64,000 bases of DNA, taken from NCBI RefSeq assembly GCF_013522705.1, contig NZ_JAAMRE010000024.1, positions 37,871 to 101,870 of the forward strand, given 5' to 3'. Source of the DNA: Pseudomonas lurida. GTDB lineage: Bacteria; Pseudomonadota; Gammaproteobacteria; Pseudomonadales; Pseudomonadaceae. The position numbers were made by a program, and so were the translations under genes. Of the stretch, positions 24,376-33,285 are shown piece by piece. Under the pieces are notes generated by a model. It was not told the DNA's origin. It saw only the letters and a list, made by a program, of their open reading frames with translations, and ran no database searches. The first letter of the stretch is position 1. Each line of letters begins with the position of its first letter.

Positions 24376-25413
24376 ATGTTCAAGAAACTGCGTGGCATGT
24401 TTTCCAGCGATCTTTCCATTGACCTGGGCACTGCCAACACCCTTATTTACGTGCGCGAGCGCGGTATCGTTCTGAATGAGCCATCGGTTGTGGCCATTCG
24501 GACCCATGGTAATCAGAAAAGTGTCGTTGCCGTCGGCACCGAGGCCAAGCGCATGCTCGGCCGAACACCCGGCAATATTGCTGCCATTCGTCCGATGAAG
24601 GACGGCGTGATCGCCGACTTCAGCGTCTGCGAAAAGATGCTGCAGTATTTCATCAACAAGGTTCACGAAAACAGTTTCCTGCAGCCCAGCCCTCGTGTGC
24701 TGATCTGCGTTCCCTGCAAGTCCACCCAGGTGGAGCGTCGCGCCATCCGTGAATCGGCCCTCGGCGCCGGTGCTCGCGAAGTGTTCCTGATCGAAGAGCC
24801 AATGGCTGCCGCCATCGGTGCCGGCCTGCCGGTTGAGGAAGCGCGCGGTTCGATGGTGGTGGATATCGGTGGTGGTACTACCGAAATCGCCCTGATTTCC
24901 CTGAATGGTGTGGTGTATGCCGAATCCGTCCGCGTAGGCGGCGACCGTTTCGACGAAGCGATCATTACCTACGTGCGCCGTAACTACGGCAGCCTGATCG
25001 GCGAATCCACCGCCGAGCGCATCAAGCAGGAAATCGGTACGGCCTATCCGGGCGGCGAAGTACGCGAAGTCGATGTTCGCGGTCGCAACCTGGCCGAAGG
25101 CGTCCCTCGTGCCTTCACCCTGAACTCCAATGAAGTGCTGGAAGCTCTGCAAGAGTCGCTGGCCACTATCGTTCAGGCGGTGAAAAGCGCCCTGGAGCAA
25201 TCGCCGCCGGAATTGGCGTCCGACATCGCCGAGCGCGGCCTGGTCCTGACCGGTGGTGGCGCCTTGCTGCGCGACCTCGACAAGTTGCTGGCCCAGGAAA
25301 CCGGCCTGCCGGTGATCGTCGCCGAAGACCCGTTGACCTGTGTTGCCCGTGGCGGTGGTCGTGCACTGGAAATGATGGATAAGCACACCATGGACCTGCT
25401 CTCCAGCGAATAA
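24376..25413 (+). CDS. mreB: Rod shape-determining protein MreB
   Basis: 345 residues. Bacterial actin that forms membrane-bound filaments guiding lateral-wall synthesis. Opening MFKKLRGMFSSDLSIDLGTANTLIY includes the amphipathic N-terminus and phosphate-1 motif DLGTANT. Phosphate-2 motif is VVDIGGGTTEIALISL, adenosine motif VLTGGGALLRDLD. First gene of mreBCD, but a 17-bp perfect hairpin separates it from mreC. Confidence 0.98.
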   Translation: MFKKLRGMFSSDLSIDLGTANTLIYVRERGIVLNEPSVVAIRTHGNQKSVVAVGTEAKRMLGRTPGNIAAIRPMKDGVIADFSVCEKMLQYFINKVHENSFLQPSPRVLICVPCKSTQVERRAIRESALGAGAREVFLIEEPMAAAIGAGLPVEEARGSMVVDIGGGTTEIALISLNGVVYAESVRVGGDRFDEAIITYVRRNYGSLIGESTAERIKQEIGTAYPGGEVREVDVRGRNLAEGVPRAFTLNSNEVLEALQESLATIVQAVKSALEQSPPELASDIAERGLVLTGGGALLRDLDKLLAQETGLPVIVAEDPLTCVARGGGRALEMMDKHTMDLLSSE

Positions 25414-25437
25414 GACATTGCTGGTTTGCCCATGCGT

Positions 25438-25485
25438 CGCCCACAGGCAGCACTTTGCAGTGCTGCCTGTGGGCGTTTATCTTCT
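25438..25485 (+). terminator. Strong hairpin between mreB and mreC
   Basis: CGCCCACAGGCAGCACT (25438-25454) pairs perfectly over 17 bp with the inverted sequence at 25459-25475 around a TTGC loop, followed by a mixed T-rich tail (TTTATCTTCTT). It probably terminates most mreB transcripts, so that MreB is made in excess of MreC and MreD. Confidence 0.8.
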
Positions 25486-25553
25486 TCAATCTGCATCCAG
25501 GCCGGTTTGATGCCGTATGAATAAAGAGAACATTTGCCTGGGAGGAGCGGCCT

Positions 25554-26666
25554 ATTAAACCGCTTTTCGCCAAAGGCCCCTCATTGGGCGTGCGCTTATT
25601 GGTGCTGGTCGTGCTTTCGGTCGCGTTGATGGTGGTCGACGCGCGCTTCGCACTGCTCAAGCCGGTGCGCAGCCAGATGTCGCTGGTGTTGATGCAGACT
25701 TACTGGATCACCGACCTGCCGCAACGTCTCTATCAGGGCGTGGCCAGCCAATTCGGCAGCCGCACTGAGCTGGTCGCCGAGAACGAAAAACTCAAGACTG
25801 AAAACCTGCTGCTGCAGGGGCGCATGCAAAAGCTCGCGGCCCTGACCGAGCAGAACGTTCGGCTGCGCGAGTTGCTCAATTCGTCTGCACTGGTCAACGA
25901 AAAGGTCGAAGTGGCCGAGTTGATCGGCATGGACCCCAACCCCTTTACCCATCGCATCATCATCAACAAGGGTGAGCGCGACGGCGTAGTCCTGGGCCAG
26001 CCGGTGCTGGATGCGCGTGGCCTGATGGGCCAGGTGGTCGAGCTGATGCCCTACACCTCGCGGGTATTGTTGCTGACGGATACCACCCACAGCATCCCTG
26101 TGCAGGTCAACCGTAACGGGCTGCGCGCGATTGCCAGCGGTACCGGCAATCCCGAGCGTCTGGAGTTGCGCCACGTGGCCGATACCGCCGACATCAAGGA
26201 AGGCGACCTGCTGGTCAGTTCCGGGTTGGGGCAGCGTTTCCCCGCCGGTTACCCGGTGGCGACGGTCAAGGAAGTGATCCACGATTCCGGCCAGCCGTTC
26301 GCTATTGTGCGCGCCGTGCCCACTGCTGCCTTGAACCGCAGCCGTTACCTGCTGCTGGTATTCAGCGACAACCGCACCCCGGAGGAGCGCGCCAACGAAG
26401 CCGCCCAGGCCCAGGAAGCGGAAGACAAAAAGAACGGCACCTCACCGATCATCCCCGCGACGGTGCCCAAGCCCGCGCCGGCAACTCCTGCGGCGCCGGC
26501 AACAGCGCCGGCAGCGACCGCGCCTGTGGCCACGCCGGCCAAGCCTGCGGCTCATGGCGCCCATCCGGTCAAGCCCGCCGCCACTAAGCCGCCTGCAACC
26601 ACCGCGCCAGCCACCAAGCCGCCCGCGGCTGCGGCCCCGGCAGCTACGCGGCAGAGGGAGGAATAA
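25554..26666 (+). CDS. mreC: Rod shape-determining protein MreC, probable ATT start
   Basis: 370 residues if begun at the ATT at 25554. Bitopic elongasome protein linking MreB to periplasmic wall synthases. The start is inferred from a strong GGGAGGAG ribosome site 6 nt upstream, and because the frame then reads (I)KPLFAKGPSLGVRLL, matching residue for residue the N-terminus of E. coli MreC as I recall it. No ATG/GTG/TTG precedes it after the in-frame stop at 25518-25520; a TTG at 25584 would remove the first ten residues. Single N-terminal transmembrane helix, coiled coil at about 68-105, beta-domain, then an Ala/Pro/Lys-rich low-complexity tail. Confidence 0.93.
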   Translation: MKPLFAKGPSLGVRLLVLVVLSVALMVVDARFALLKPVRSQMSLVLMQTYWITDLPQRLYQGVASQFGSRTELVAENEKLKTENLLLQGRMQKLAALTEQNVRLRELLNSSALVNEKVEVAELIGMDPNPFTHRIIINKGERDGVVLGQPVLDARGLMGQVVELMPYTSRVLLLTDTTHSIPVQVNRNGLRAIASGTGNPERLELRHVADTADIKEGDLLVSSGLGQRFPAGYPVATVKEVIHDSGQPFAIVRAVPTAALNRSRYLLLVFSDNRTPEERANEAAQAQEAEDKKNGTSPIIPATVPKPAPATPAAPATAPAATAPVATPAKPAAHGAHPVKPAATKPPATTAPATKPPAAAAPAATRQREE

Positions 26667-27154
26667 TGGCCAGTACCCATTCGCGAAATGGCTGGATCGT
26701 CTGGCTGACGTTTGCCATCGGTTTATTGCTCAGCGTGTCGCCACTGCCCCAGTTCATGGAAATCCTGCGCCCGCTGTGGCTGGCGCTGCTGCTGGCCTTC
26801 TGGTCGTTGAACCTGCCGCATAAAGTCGGCATGGTCACCGCCATGTTCCTGGGCTTGGCGCAAGACGTACTCTATGGCACCTTGCTGGGCCAGAACGCGC
26901 TGATTCTGACCCTGATTACGTTCCTGGTGTTGTCGTTGCAGCAGCGTCTGCGCATGTTTCCGATGTGGCAGCAGTGCCTGGTGATCCTGGTGATCTTCGG
27001 CCTGGCGCAGTTGGTACAGTTGTGGCTCAGTGCCCTGACCGGCAATCGTCAACCGACCCTGGCGCTGGTATTGCCGGCACTGGTCAGTGCTTTGCTGTGG
27101 CCGTGGATCAGTTTCGGCCTGCGCGGGTTACGTCGCCGCTATAAGATCAATTGA
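26666..27154 (+). CDS. mreD: Rod shape-determining protein MreD
   Basis: 162 residues, about five hydrophobic helices, the polytopic inner-membrane partner of MreC in the elongasome. The TAATG overlap with the mreC stop indicates translational coupling. Recognisable features are the short hydrophilic N-terminus, LRPLWLALLLAFWSLNLPHKVGM and FLGLAQDVLYGTLLGQNAL, typical of MreD. Confidence 0.93.
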   Translation: MASTHSRNGWIVWLTFAIGLLLSVSPLPQFMEILRPLWLALLLAFWSLNLPHKVGMVTAMFLGLAQDVLYGTLLGQNALILTLITFLVLSLQQRLRMFPMWQQCLVILVIFGLAQLVQLWLSALTGNRQPTLALVLPALVSALLWPWISFGLRGLRRRYKIN

Positions 27155-27205
27155 ATGGATTGCGAGGCTCTGCCTGGTTATCGAACCCTACAGGGAGAGT
27201 CTGCA

Positions 27206-27802
27206 ATGAATACGCTGTATCTGGCCTCCGGCTCCCCCCGGCGGCGTGAACTGCTGACCCAGATCGGTGTGCCCTTCACCGTGGTCAGCGCCGCAATTGA
27301 TGAAACTCCCCTCGCAAATGAATCCGCGGTTGCCTATGTCGAGCGTCTGGCGCGCGGCAAGGCGGCGGCTGGTTTTGCCGCGCTTGGGCAAGGCTTGGGC
27401 GGTTGTGTGCTGGGCGCCGATACGGCCGTGGTGGTGGACGCAAAGATCCTCGGCAAGCCCGTGGATCAGGCCGATGCCCTGGCTATGTTGATGGCGTTGG
27501 CGGGGCGCGAACACGAAGTCCTGACTGCCGTCGCCCTGACGGATGGCACGCGTTGTGAAGCCCTATGTGTCAGCAGCCTTGTACGTTTTCGCGCCATCTC
27601 GTTGGAGGAGGCGACAGCCTACTGGCGCAGCGGCGAACCGCGGGATAAGGCCGGCGGCTATGCTATTCAAGGGCTGGGGTCGGTGTTTGTCACAGGGCTC
27701 AACGGCAGCTATTCCGCGGTGGTCGGCCTGCCAGTGTGCGAAACCGCGCAACTGCTCGCTCGATTCGACATACCCTGTTGGCAAAACCTTACCGTGCGCT
27801 GA
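27206..27802 (+). CDS. Maf-family nucleoside triphosphate pyrophosphatase (YhdE type)
   Basis: 198 residues. Cytoplasmic house-cleaning pyrophosphatase of the Maf family, which hydrolyses dTTP/UTP and modified pyrimidine nucleotides to monophosphates. Motifs: YLASGSPRRRELL at the N-terminus, LGADTAVVVDAKILGKP (metal-binding Asp), GREHEVLTAVAL, GEPRDKAGGYAIQGLGSVFV. I start at the ATG at 27206 with GGGAGAG upstream. It sits between mreD and rng, the standard order in pseudomonads and enterics. Confidence 0.94.
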   Translation: MNTLYLASGSPRRRELLTQIGVPFTVVSAAIDETPLANESAVAYVERLARGKAAAGFAALGQGLGGCVLGADTAVVVDAKILGKPVDQADALAMLMALAGREHEVLTAVALTDGTRCEALCVSSLVRFRAISLEEATAYWRSGEPRDKAGGYAIQGLGSVFVTGLNGSYSAVVGLPVCETAQLLARFDIPCWQNLTVR

Positions 27803-27872
27803 ATGCGTTACTCCAGCGCCCAGCCTTAAGCGATCGGTCACTATTGTGAAAACGCCTGAACGAGACCCAGCC

Positions 27873-29330
27873 ATGAGTGAAGAGATTCTGATCAATATCA
27901 CGCCGATGGAATCGCGCGTGGCGGTGGTAGAGAACGGTGTTCTGCAGGAAGTGCACGTCGAGCGAACCCAGAAACGCGGGATCGTAGGCAATATCTACAA
28001 AGGCAAAGTGGTGCGGGTATTGCCGGGCATGCAGGCGGCGTTCGTCGACATCGGCCTGGACCGCGCGGCGTTCATCCATGCGTCGGAGATTTCCCTGCGT
28101 GAAGGTCCGGCCGTCGAGAGCATCAGCGCACTGGTGCACGAAGGGCAGAGCCTGGTGGTGCAAGTCACCAAGGACCCCATCGGCTCAAAGGGCGCACGCC
28201 TGACCACTCAACTGTCGATTCCGTCGCGTTACCTTGTGTATATGCCGCGTACGGCCCATGTCGGCATTTCCCTGAAGATCGAAGACGAAGCCGAGCGCGA
28301 TCGTCTTAAGAAAGTGGTCAGCGATTGTGTGGCCGCCGAAGGTATCAAGGAGGCGGGCGGGTTCATCCTGCGCACTGCCGCCGAAGGTGCCGGCGCCGAT
28401 GAGATCCTTATGGACATCCGCTACCTGCGGCGTTTATGGGACCAGATCGGCGCACAGATCAAGACCATCGGCGCCCCCAGCGTGATCTATGAAGACCTGG
28501 GCCTGGCGCTGCGTACCCTGCGCGATCTGGTCAGCCCCAAGATAGAGAAAATTCGCATCGACTCGCGGGAAACGTTCCAGCGCACCACGCAGTTTGTCGC
28601 CGAGTTGATGCCGGAAATTGCCGACCGCCTGGAGCACTACCCCGGCGAGCGGCCGATCTTCGATTTGTACGGCGTCGAGGACGAAATTCAGAAAGCCTTG
28701 GAGCGCAAAGTGCCGCTCAAGTCCGGTGGCTACCTGGTGGTGGACCCGGCGGAAGCCATGACCACCATCGATGTCAACACCGGAGCATTCGTCGGCCATC
28801 GCAACCTTGAGGAAACCATCTTCAAGACCAACCTCGAAGCGGCCACGGCGATTGCCCGCCAGCTGCGCCTGCGCAACCTGGGCGGCATCATCATCATTGA
28901 TTTCATCGACATGGAAGATGAAGAGCATCAGCGCCAGGTCTTGCGCACGCTCGAAAAGCAGCTGGAACGCGATCACGCCAAGACCAATATCATCGGCATC
29001 ACCGAGCTGGGGCTGGTGCAGATGACCCGCAAGCGTACCCGTGAAAGCCTGGAGCAAGTGCTGTGCGAGCCGTGCAGCAGCTGTCAGGGCCGGGGAAAAT
29101 TGAAAACTCCGGAAACGGTTTGCTATGAGATTTTCCGGGAAATCTTACGAGAGGCGCGGGCGTATCAGGCCGAAGGATATAGAGTGCTTGCCAACCAGAA
29201 AGTGGTTGACCGATTGCTGGATGAAGAGTCCGGTAACGTCGCCGAGCTGGAGGTGTTTATCGGCCGTACGATTCGCTTCCAGGTCGAAACCATGTATTCC
29301 CAGGAACAATACGACGTGGTGCTGCTCTGA
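27873..29330 (+). CDS. rng: Ribonuclease G
   Basis: 485 residues, full length. Endoribonuclease of the RNase E/G family that matures the 5' end of 16S rRNA and cleaves AU-rich RNA. S1 domain at about 35-125 (RGIVGNIYKGKVVRVLPGMQAAFVDIG). The catalytic metal region is TTIDVNTGAFVG, with the paired acidic residues IIDFIDMEDEEH downstream; the Zn-link is CEPCSSCQGRG. I start at 27873 (MSEEILINITPMESR); the track of codons upstream overlaps maf in another frame. Confidence 0.97.
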   Translation: MSEEILINITPMESRVAVVENGVLQEVHVERTQKRGIVGNIYKGKVVRVLPGMQAAFVDIGLDRAAFIHASEISLREGPAVESISALVHEGQSLVVQVTKDPIGSKGARLTTQLSIPSRYLVYMPRTAHVGISLKIEDEAERDRLKKVVSDCVAAEGIKEAGGFILRTAAEGAGADEILMDIRYLRRLWDQIGAQIKTIGAPSVIYEDLGLALRTLRDLVSPKIEKIRIDSRETFQRTTQFVAELMPEIADRLEHYPGERPIFDLYGVEDEIQKALERKVPLKSGGYLVVDPAEAMTTIDVNTGAFVGHRNLEETIFKTNLEAATAIARQLRLRNLGGIIIIDFIDMEDEEHQRQVLRTLEKQLERDHAKTNIIGITELGLVQMTRKRTRESLEQVLCEPCSSCQGRGKLKTPETVCYEIFREILREARAYQAEGYRVLANQKVVDRLLDEESGNVAELEVFIGRTIRFQVETMYSQEQYDVVLL

Positions 29331-29406
29331 TCCCCATTCGCTTTCCTTTCACGCGAGCGGCGGCCTTTGTGCCGCCGTCCGACTACTGCCTTGAGGGTCG
29401 CCCGAC

Positions 29407-32400
29407 ATGGAGCGTCTGATACGCTTTTTTGCCGCTTTGACCCGTTGGGGCCTCGGCCTGTGCGCTTTGCTGCTGGTGTTGGCGGCCGTGTATGTGAGCC
29501 TGGGGCGCCAGTTGACCCCGCTGGTGGCCGAGTACCGGGCTGAAGTCGAAGCCAAGGCCGAGGCTGCGCTGGGCATGCCCATGCATATCGGGAGCCTTGA
29601 AGGGCGCTGGAGTGGCTTTGCGCCCGTGCTGCGTGCGCATGACGTGATGGTGGGCGAGGGCAGCAGCGCCCTGCGCCTGGACCAGGTCGAAGTGGTGCCG
29701 GATATCTGGGCCAGCCTGACCGCGCGCGAAGTGCGCATCGCTCACCTGCAACTCAGCGGCCTGCAGTTGAGCGTCAAGGAAGACAAGGACGGCCATTGGG
29801 CTTTGCAGGGCCTGCCGGTGCAGGACGACCAGCCGCTGGACCCGCAGCAGGTGCTGACACGCATGCAGCAGGTCAAGCGTGTATCGCTGCTCGACAGCCA
29901 AGTGACCCTGCAGCCGTTTGACCAGCCGTCGTCGACCCTCACCTACGTCGGCTTGAGCCTGCACACCGGCGTGTCCCGCCAGCGCCTGGATGCGCGCCTG
30001 ACCCTGCCCGATGGCCAGCCGCTGGCCTTGAGCCTGCGCAGCCGCATCCGCGCCAGCCAATGGGAGGACGCCGAGATCCAGGCCTATGCGAGCCTGCCTC
30101 AGAGCGACTGGGCCAAATGGATTCCGGCTCGGCTGACCGGGCAATGGAAGCTCACGCAATTCAAGGCCGGTGGCGAGCTGTGGCTGAACTGGGGCAATGG
30201 CGCCGTGCAAAGCGCGGCGGTGCGTCTCAACTCGCCTCAGGCCAAAGGCAGCTATGCCGAGCGCAAGCCGGTGCATATCGAGAACCTCGCTCTCACCGCT
30301 TATCTGCAACGCAGTGATACCGGCCTTAACGTCCTGGTCGATTCGCTGGCGATGAGCCTGGGGGAAACCCGCTGGGAATCGCGCATGCAGTTGCAGCAGA
30401 CGCTGGCTACCGAAAAGGCGCTTGAAGTCTGGAAGTTGCAGGCCGACCGGCTGGACTTGACGCCCATCACACCGCTGCTCAACGCACTGGCTCCGTTGCC
30501 GGAAGGCTTTGCCAAGGCGGTTGAACACATCAAGGCCACGGGGCTGCTGCGCAATGTTCTGGTGGATTTCCGTCCCCAGGACAGCTCCGATCAGAAAGTC
30601 AGTTTTGCCGCCAACCTCGAACGTGTGGGCTTTGATGCCTATTTCGGCGCGCCGGCCGCGCGTAACGTATCCGGCAGCATCAGCGGCGACCTGGGGCATG
30701 GCGAGCTGCGCATGGACAGCAAGGATTTTTCCCTGCACCTGGACCCCATCTTCGCCAAGCCCTGGCAGTACATTCAGGCCAACGCGCGCCTCACCTGGAC
30801 CCTGGACAAGCAAGGGTTCACCCTGATCGCACCGTATATCAAGGTGCTGGGAGAGGAGGGCAAGATCGCCGCCGATTTCCTGATCCGTCTGCATTTCGAC
30901 CACAGCCAGGAAGACTACATGGACCTGCGTGTCGGCCTGGTCGACGGCGACGGGCGCTTCACGCCCAAGTACCTGCCGGCGGTGCTGAGCCCGGCCCTGG
31001 ATGAATGGCTGCGCACGGCGATCGTCAAGGGCGCGGTGGACGAAGGCTTCTTCCAGTACCAGGGCTCGCTGAACCATGACGCGGTGCGCGCGGCGCGTAA
31101 TATCAGCCTGTTTTTCAAGGTGCATGACGCCGAGCTGGCGTTCCAGCCGGGCTGGCCCCATGTGAGCAACGTCGATGGCGAGGTGTTTGTCGAGGAGAGT
31201 GGCGTGCGCATCCTGGCGAGCAAGGGCCAATTGCTCGATACCCAGGTCAAGGATATCTACGTCAATATTCCCCATGCTCCGGCGGGCAAGGACAGTCATT
31301 TGCTGCTTACCGGTGGTTTCGCCGGCGGCCTGGGCGATGGCTTGAAGATCCTGCAGGAAGCGCCGATCGGCACGGCGTCGACCTTCGCCGGCTGGAAAGG
31401 CGAAGGCGACCTGCAAGGCAGGCTGGACCTGGATATCCCCCTGGCCAAGGGCACCGAACCCAAGATCGTGGTGGACTTCCAGACCGACAAGGCGCGCCTG
31501 CAACTGGCCGAGCCGACTCTGGATCTGACGCAGCTCAAGGGTGAATTCCGTTTCGACAGCGCCAAGGGCCTCAGTGGCCAGAACATATCCGCCCAAGCGT
31601 TTGAACGACCGATCACCGCGCAGATCTTCGCCGATGGCAAGCCGGGCAATATCAGTACCCGGGTCGTCGCCAAAGGCCAGGTCACGGTCAAGCGACTGAC
31701 AGACTGGTTGAAAATTACCCAGCCGTTGCCGGTGTCCGGTGATATTCCCTACCAGTTGCAGCTCGATCTGGACGGGGCCGACAGTCAGTTGATGGTCAGT
31801 TCCAATCTCAAAGGCGTAGCGGTGGACCTGCCGGCACCGTTCGGCATGCCGGCCAGCCAGGGCCGCGACAGTACGTTTCGCATGACCCTGCAAGGCGCCG
31901 AGCGGCGCTACTGGTTCGACTACGGTGAGTTGGCGAACTTCACCTTTGCCGCCCGCCCGGACAAGTTCAATGAGGGCCGCGGTGAGTTGTTCCTCGGTGA
32001 TGGCGACGCGGTGTTGCCCGGCGGTAAAGGCTTGCGCATTCGGGGTGTGCTCTCGGAGCTGGATATCGACCCTTGGAAAAAGCTGCTGAATCAATACGCC
32101 GGCAACGATCCCGGCGGCAGCGCCAAGGAACTGCTCAGCAGTGCCGATTTCAAAATCGGCAAGCTTACGGGGCTGGGCACTCAGTTCGATCAGGTCAGCC
32201 TGCAGTTGGACCGCAAACCCGCCGCGTGGGCCGTGCAGCTCGATAGCCGGCAGGCCAAGGGCAGCGTCAGCCTTCCGGACGCCAAGGGCGCGCCGATTGC
32301 GATCAACCTGCAATACGTCAAGCTGCCGGCGGTGGACCCGACCGTACAGGCTGACGAGAACGCACCGGACCCATTGGCCAGTATTGACCCCAAGGATATA

Positions 32401-33222
32401 CCCGCGCTGGATATCGCCATTGATCAGCTGTTCCAGGGGCCGGACCTGATCGGGGCCTGGTCATTGAAGATCCGGCCTACCGCCAAGGGCCTGGCCTTCA
32501 ACAGCCTGGACCTGGGCCTGAAGGGCATGCAGCTCAAGGGCGCCGGGGGTTGGGAGGGAGCACCGGGCGACAGCAGCAGTTGGTACAAGGGCCGGCTGGA
32601 CGGCAGGAATATCGCCGATGTGCTCAAGGGCTGGGGCTTTGCGCCCACTGTGACCAGCGAGGATTTCCATCTCGATGTGGATGGGCGTTGGCCGGGCTCG
32701 CCGGCCTGGGTCGGGCCGAAGCGTTTCTCCGGCAGCCTGGATGCAGCGTTCCGCAAGGGCCAGTTCGTCGAAGTCGAGGGCGGGGCCCAGGCCCTGCGGG
32801 TATTTGGCCTGCTCAACTTCAACTCCATCGGGCGTCGACTGCGCCTGGATTTCTCGGATCTGCTCGGTAAAGGGTTGAGCTATGACCGGGTCAAAGGCCT
32901 GCTGGCGGCGAGTAACGGCGTGTTCGTGACCCGTGAGCCGATTACCATGACCGGACCTTCGAGTAATCTGGAGCTCAACGGTACGCTCGACCTGGTGGCC
33001 GATCGCGTTGACGCCAAGTTACTGGTGACGCTGCCGGTGACCAACAACCTGCCGATTGCTGCGTTGATCGTGGGGGCGCCGGCGGTCGGTGGTGCGTTGT
33101 TCCTGATCGACAAGCTGATTGGCGATCGTGTCTCGCGTTTCGCCAGCGTGCAATACAAGGTCGAAGGGCCTTGGAAAGATCCGAAGATCACCTTTGACAA
33201 GCCATTTGAAAAGCCAAACTGA
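29407..33222 (+). CDS. YhdP family protein (AsmA-like envelope phospholipid transport)
   Basis: 1271 residues. One N-terminal transmembrane helix (about residues 12-35) is followed by a very long periplasmic region of repeating beta segments, as in AsmA-like/YhdP bridge proteins. The C-terminal part includes LKGWGFAPTVTSEDFHLDVDGRWPGSP and SRFASVQYKVEGPWKDPKITF, family-typical. In enterics YhdP carries phospholipid toward the outer membrane along an inter-membrane bridge; that role is family knowledge. It complements the Mla genes at 48.8 kb. It follows rng by 76 nt. Confidence 0.92.
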   Translation: MERLIRFFAALTRWGLGLCALLLVLAAVYVSLGRQLTPLVAEYRAEVEAKAEAALGMPMHIGSLEGRWSGFAPVLRAHDVMVGEGSSALRLDQVEVVPDIWASLTAREVRIAHLQLSGLQLSVKEDKDGHWALQGLPVQDDQPLDPQQVLTRMQQVKRVSLLDSQVTLQPFDQPSSTLTYVGLSLHTGVSRQRLDARLTLPDGQPLALSLRSRIRASQWEDAEIQAYASLPQSDWAKWIPARLTGQWKLTQFKAGGELWLNWGNGAVQSAAVRLNSPQAKGSYAERKPVHIENLALTAYLQRSDTGLNVLVDSLAMSLGETRWESRMQLQQTLATEKALEVWKLQADRLDLTPITPLLNALAPLPEGFAKAVEHIKATGLLRNVLVDFRPQDSSDQKVSFAANLERVGFDAYFGAPAARNVSGSISGDLGHGELRMDSKDFSLHLDPIFAKPWQYIQANARLTWTLDKQGFTLIAPYIKVLGEEGKIAADFLIRLHFDHSQEDYMDLRVGLVDGDGRFTPKYLPAVLSPALDEWLRTAIVKGAVDEGFFQYQGSLNHDAVRAARNISLFFKVHDAELAFQPGWPHVSNVDGEVFVEESGVRILASKGQLLDTQVKDIYVNIPHAPAGKDSHLLLTGGFAGGLGDGLKILQEAPIGTASTFAGWKGEGDLQGRLDLDIPLAKGTEPKIVVDFQTDKARLQLAEPTLDLTQLKGEFRFDSAKGLSGQNISAQAFERPITAQIFADGKPGNISTRVVAKGQVTVKRLTDWLKITQPLPVSGDIPYQLQLDLDGADSQLMVSSNLKGVAVDLPAPFGMPASQGRDSTFRMTLQGAERRYWFDYGELANFTFAARPDKFNEGRGELFLGDGDAVLPGGKGLRIRGVLSELDIDPWKKLLNQYAGNDPGGSAKELLSSADFKIGKLTGLGTQFDQVSLQLDRKPAAWAVQLDSRQAKGSVSLPDAKGAPIAINLQYVKLPAVDPTVQADENAPDPLASIDPKDIPALDIAIDQLFQGPDLIGAWSLKIRPTAKGLAFNSLDLGLKGMQLKGAGGWEGAPGDSSSWYKGRLDGRNIADVLKGWGFAPTVTSEDFHLDVDGRWPGSPAWVGPKRFSGSLDAAFRKGQFVEVEGGAQALRVFGLLNFNSIGRRLRLDFSDLLGKGLSYDRVKGLLAASNGVFVTREPITMTGPSSNLELNGTLDLVADRVDAKLLVTLPVTNNLPIAALIVGAPAVGGALFLIDKLIGDRVSRFASVQYKVEGPWKDPKITFDKPFEKPN

Positions 33223-33285
33223 GTGAGCGTGCAGTAGCATGGTGTCCTCTATGTTTGGTGCATGCCCATTACGGAGTGTCGCCCC

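Noticed and set aside
29383..32313. 976-codon open frame antisense to yhdP
   Set aside because: High-GC third-position bias makes long antisense frames common; the sense frame encodes clear YhdP sequence and the antisense product has no family-like motifs.
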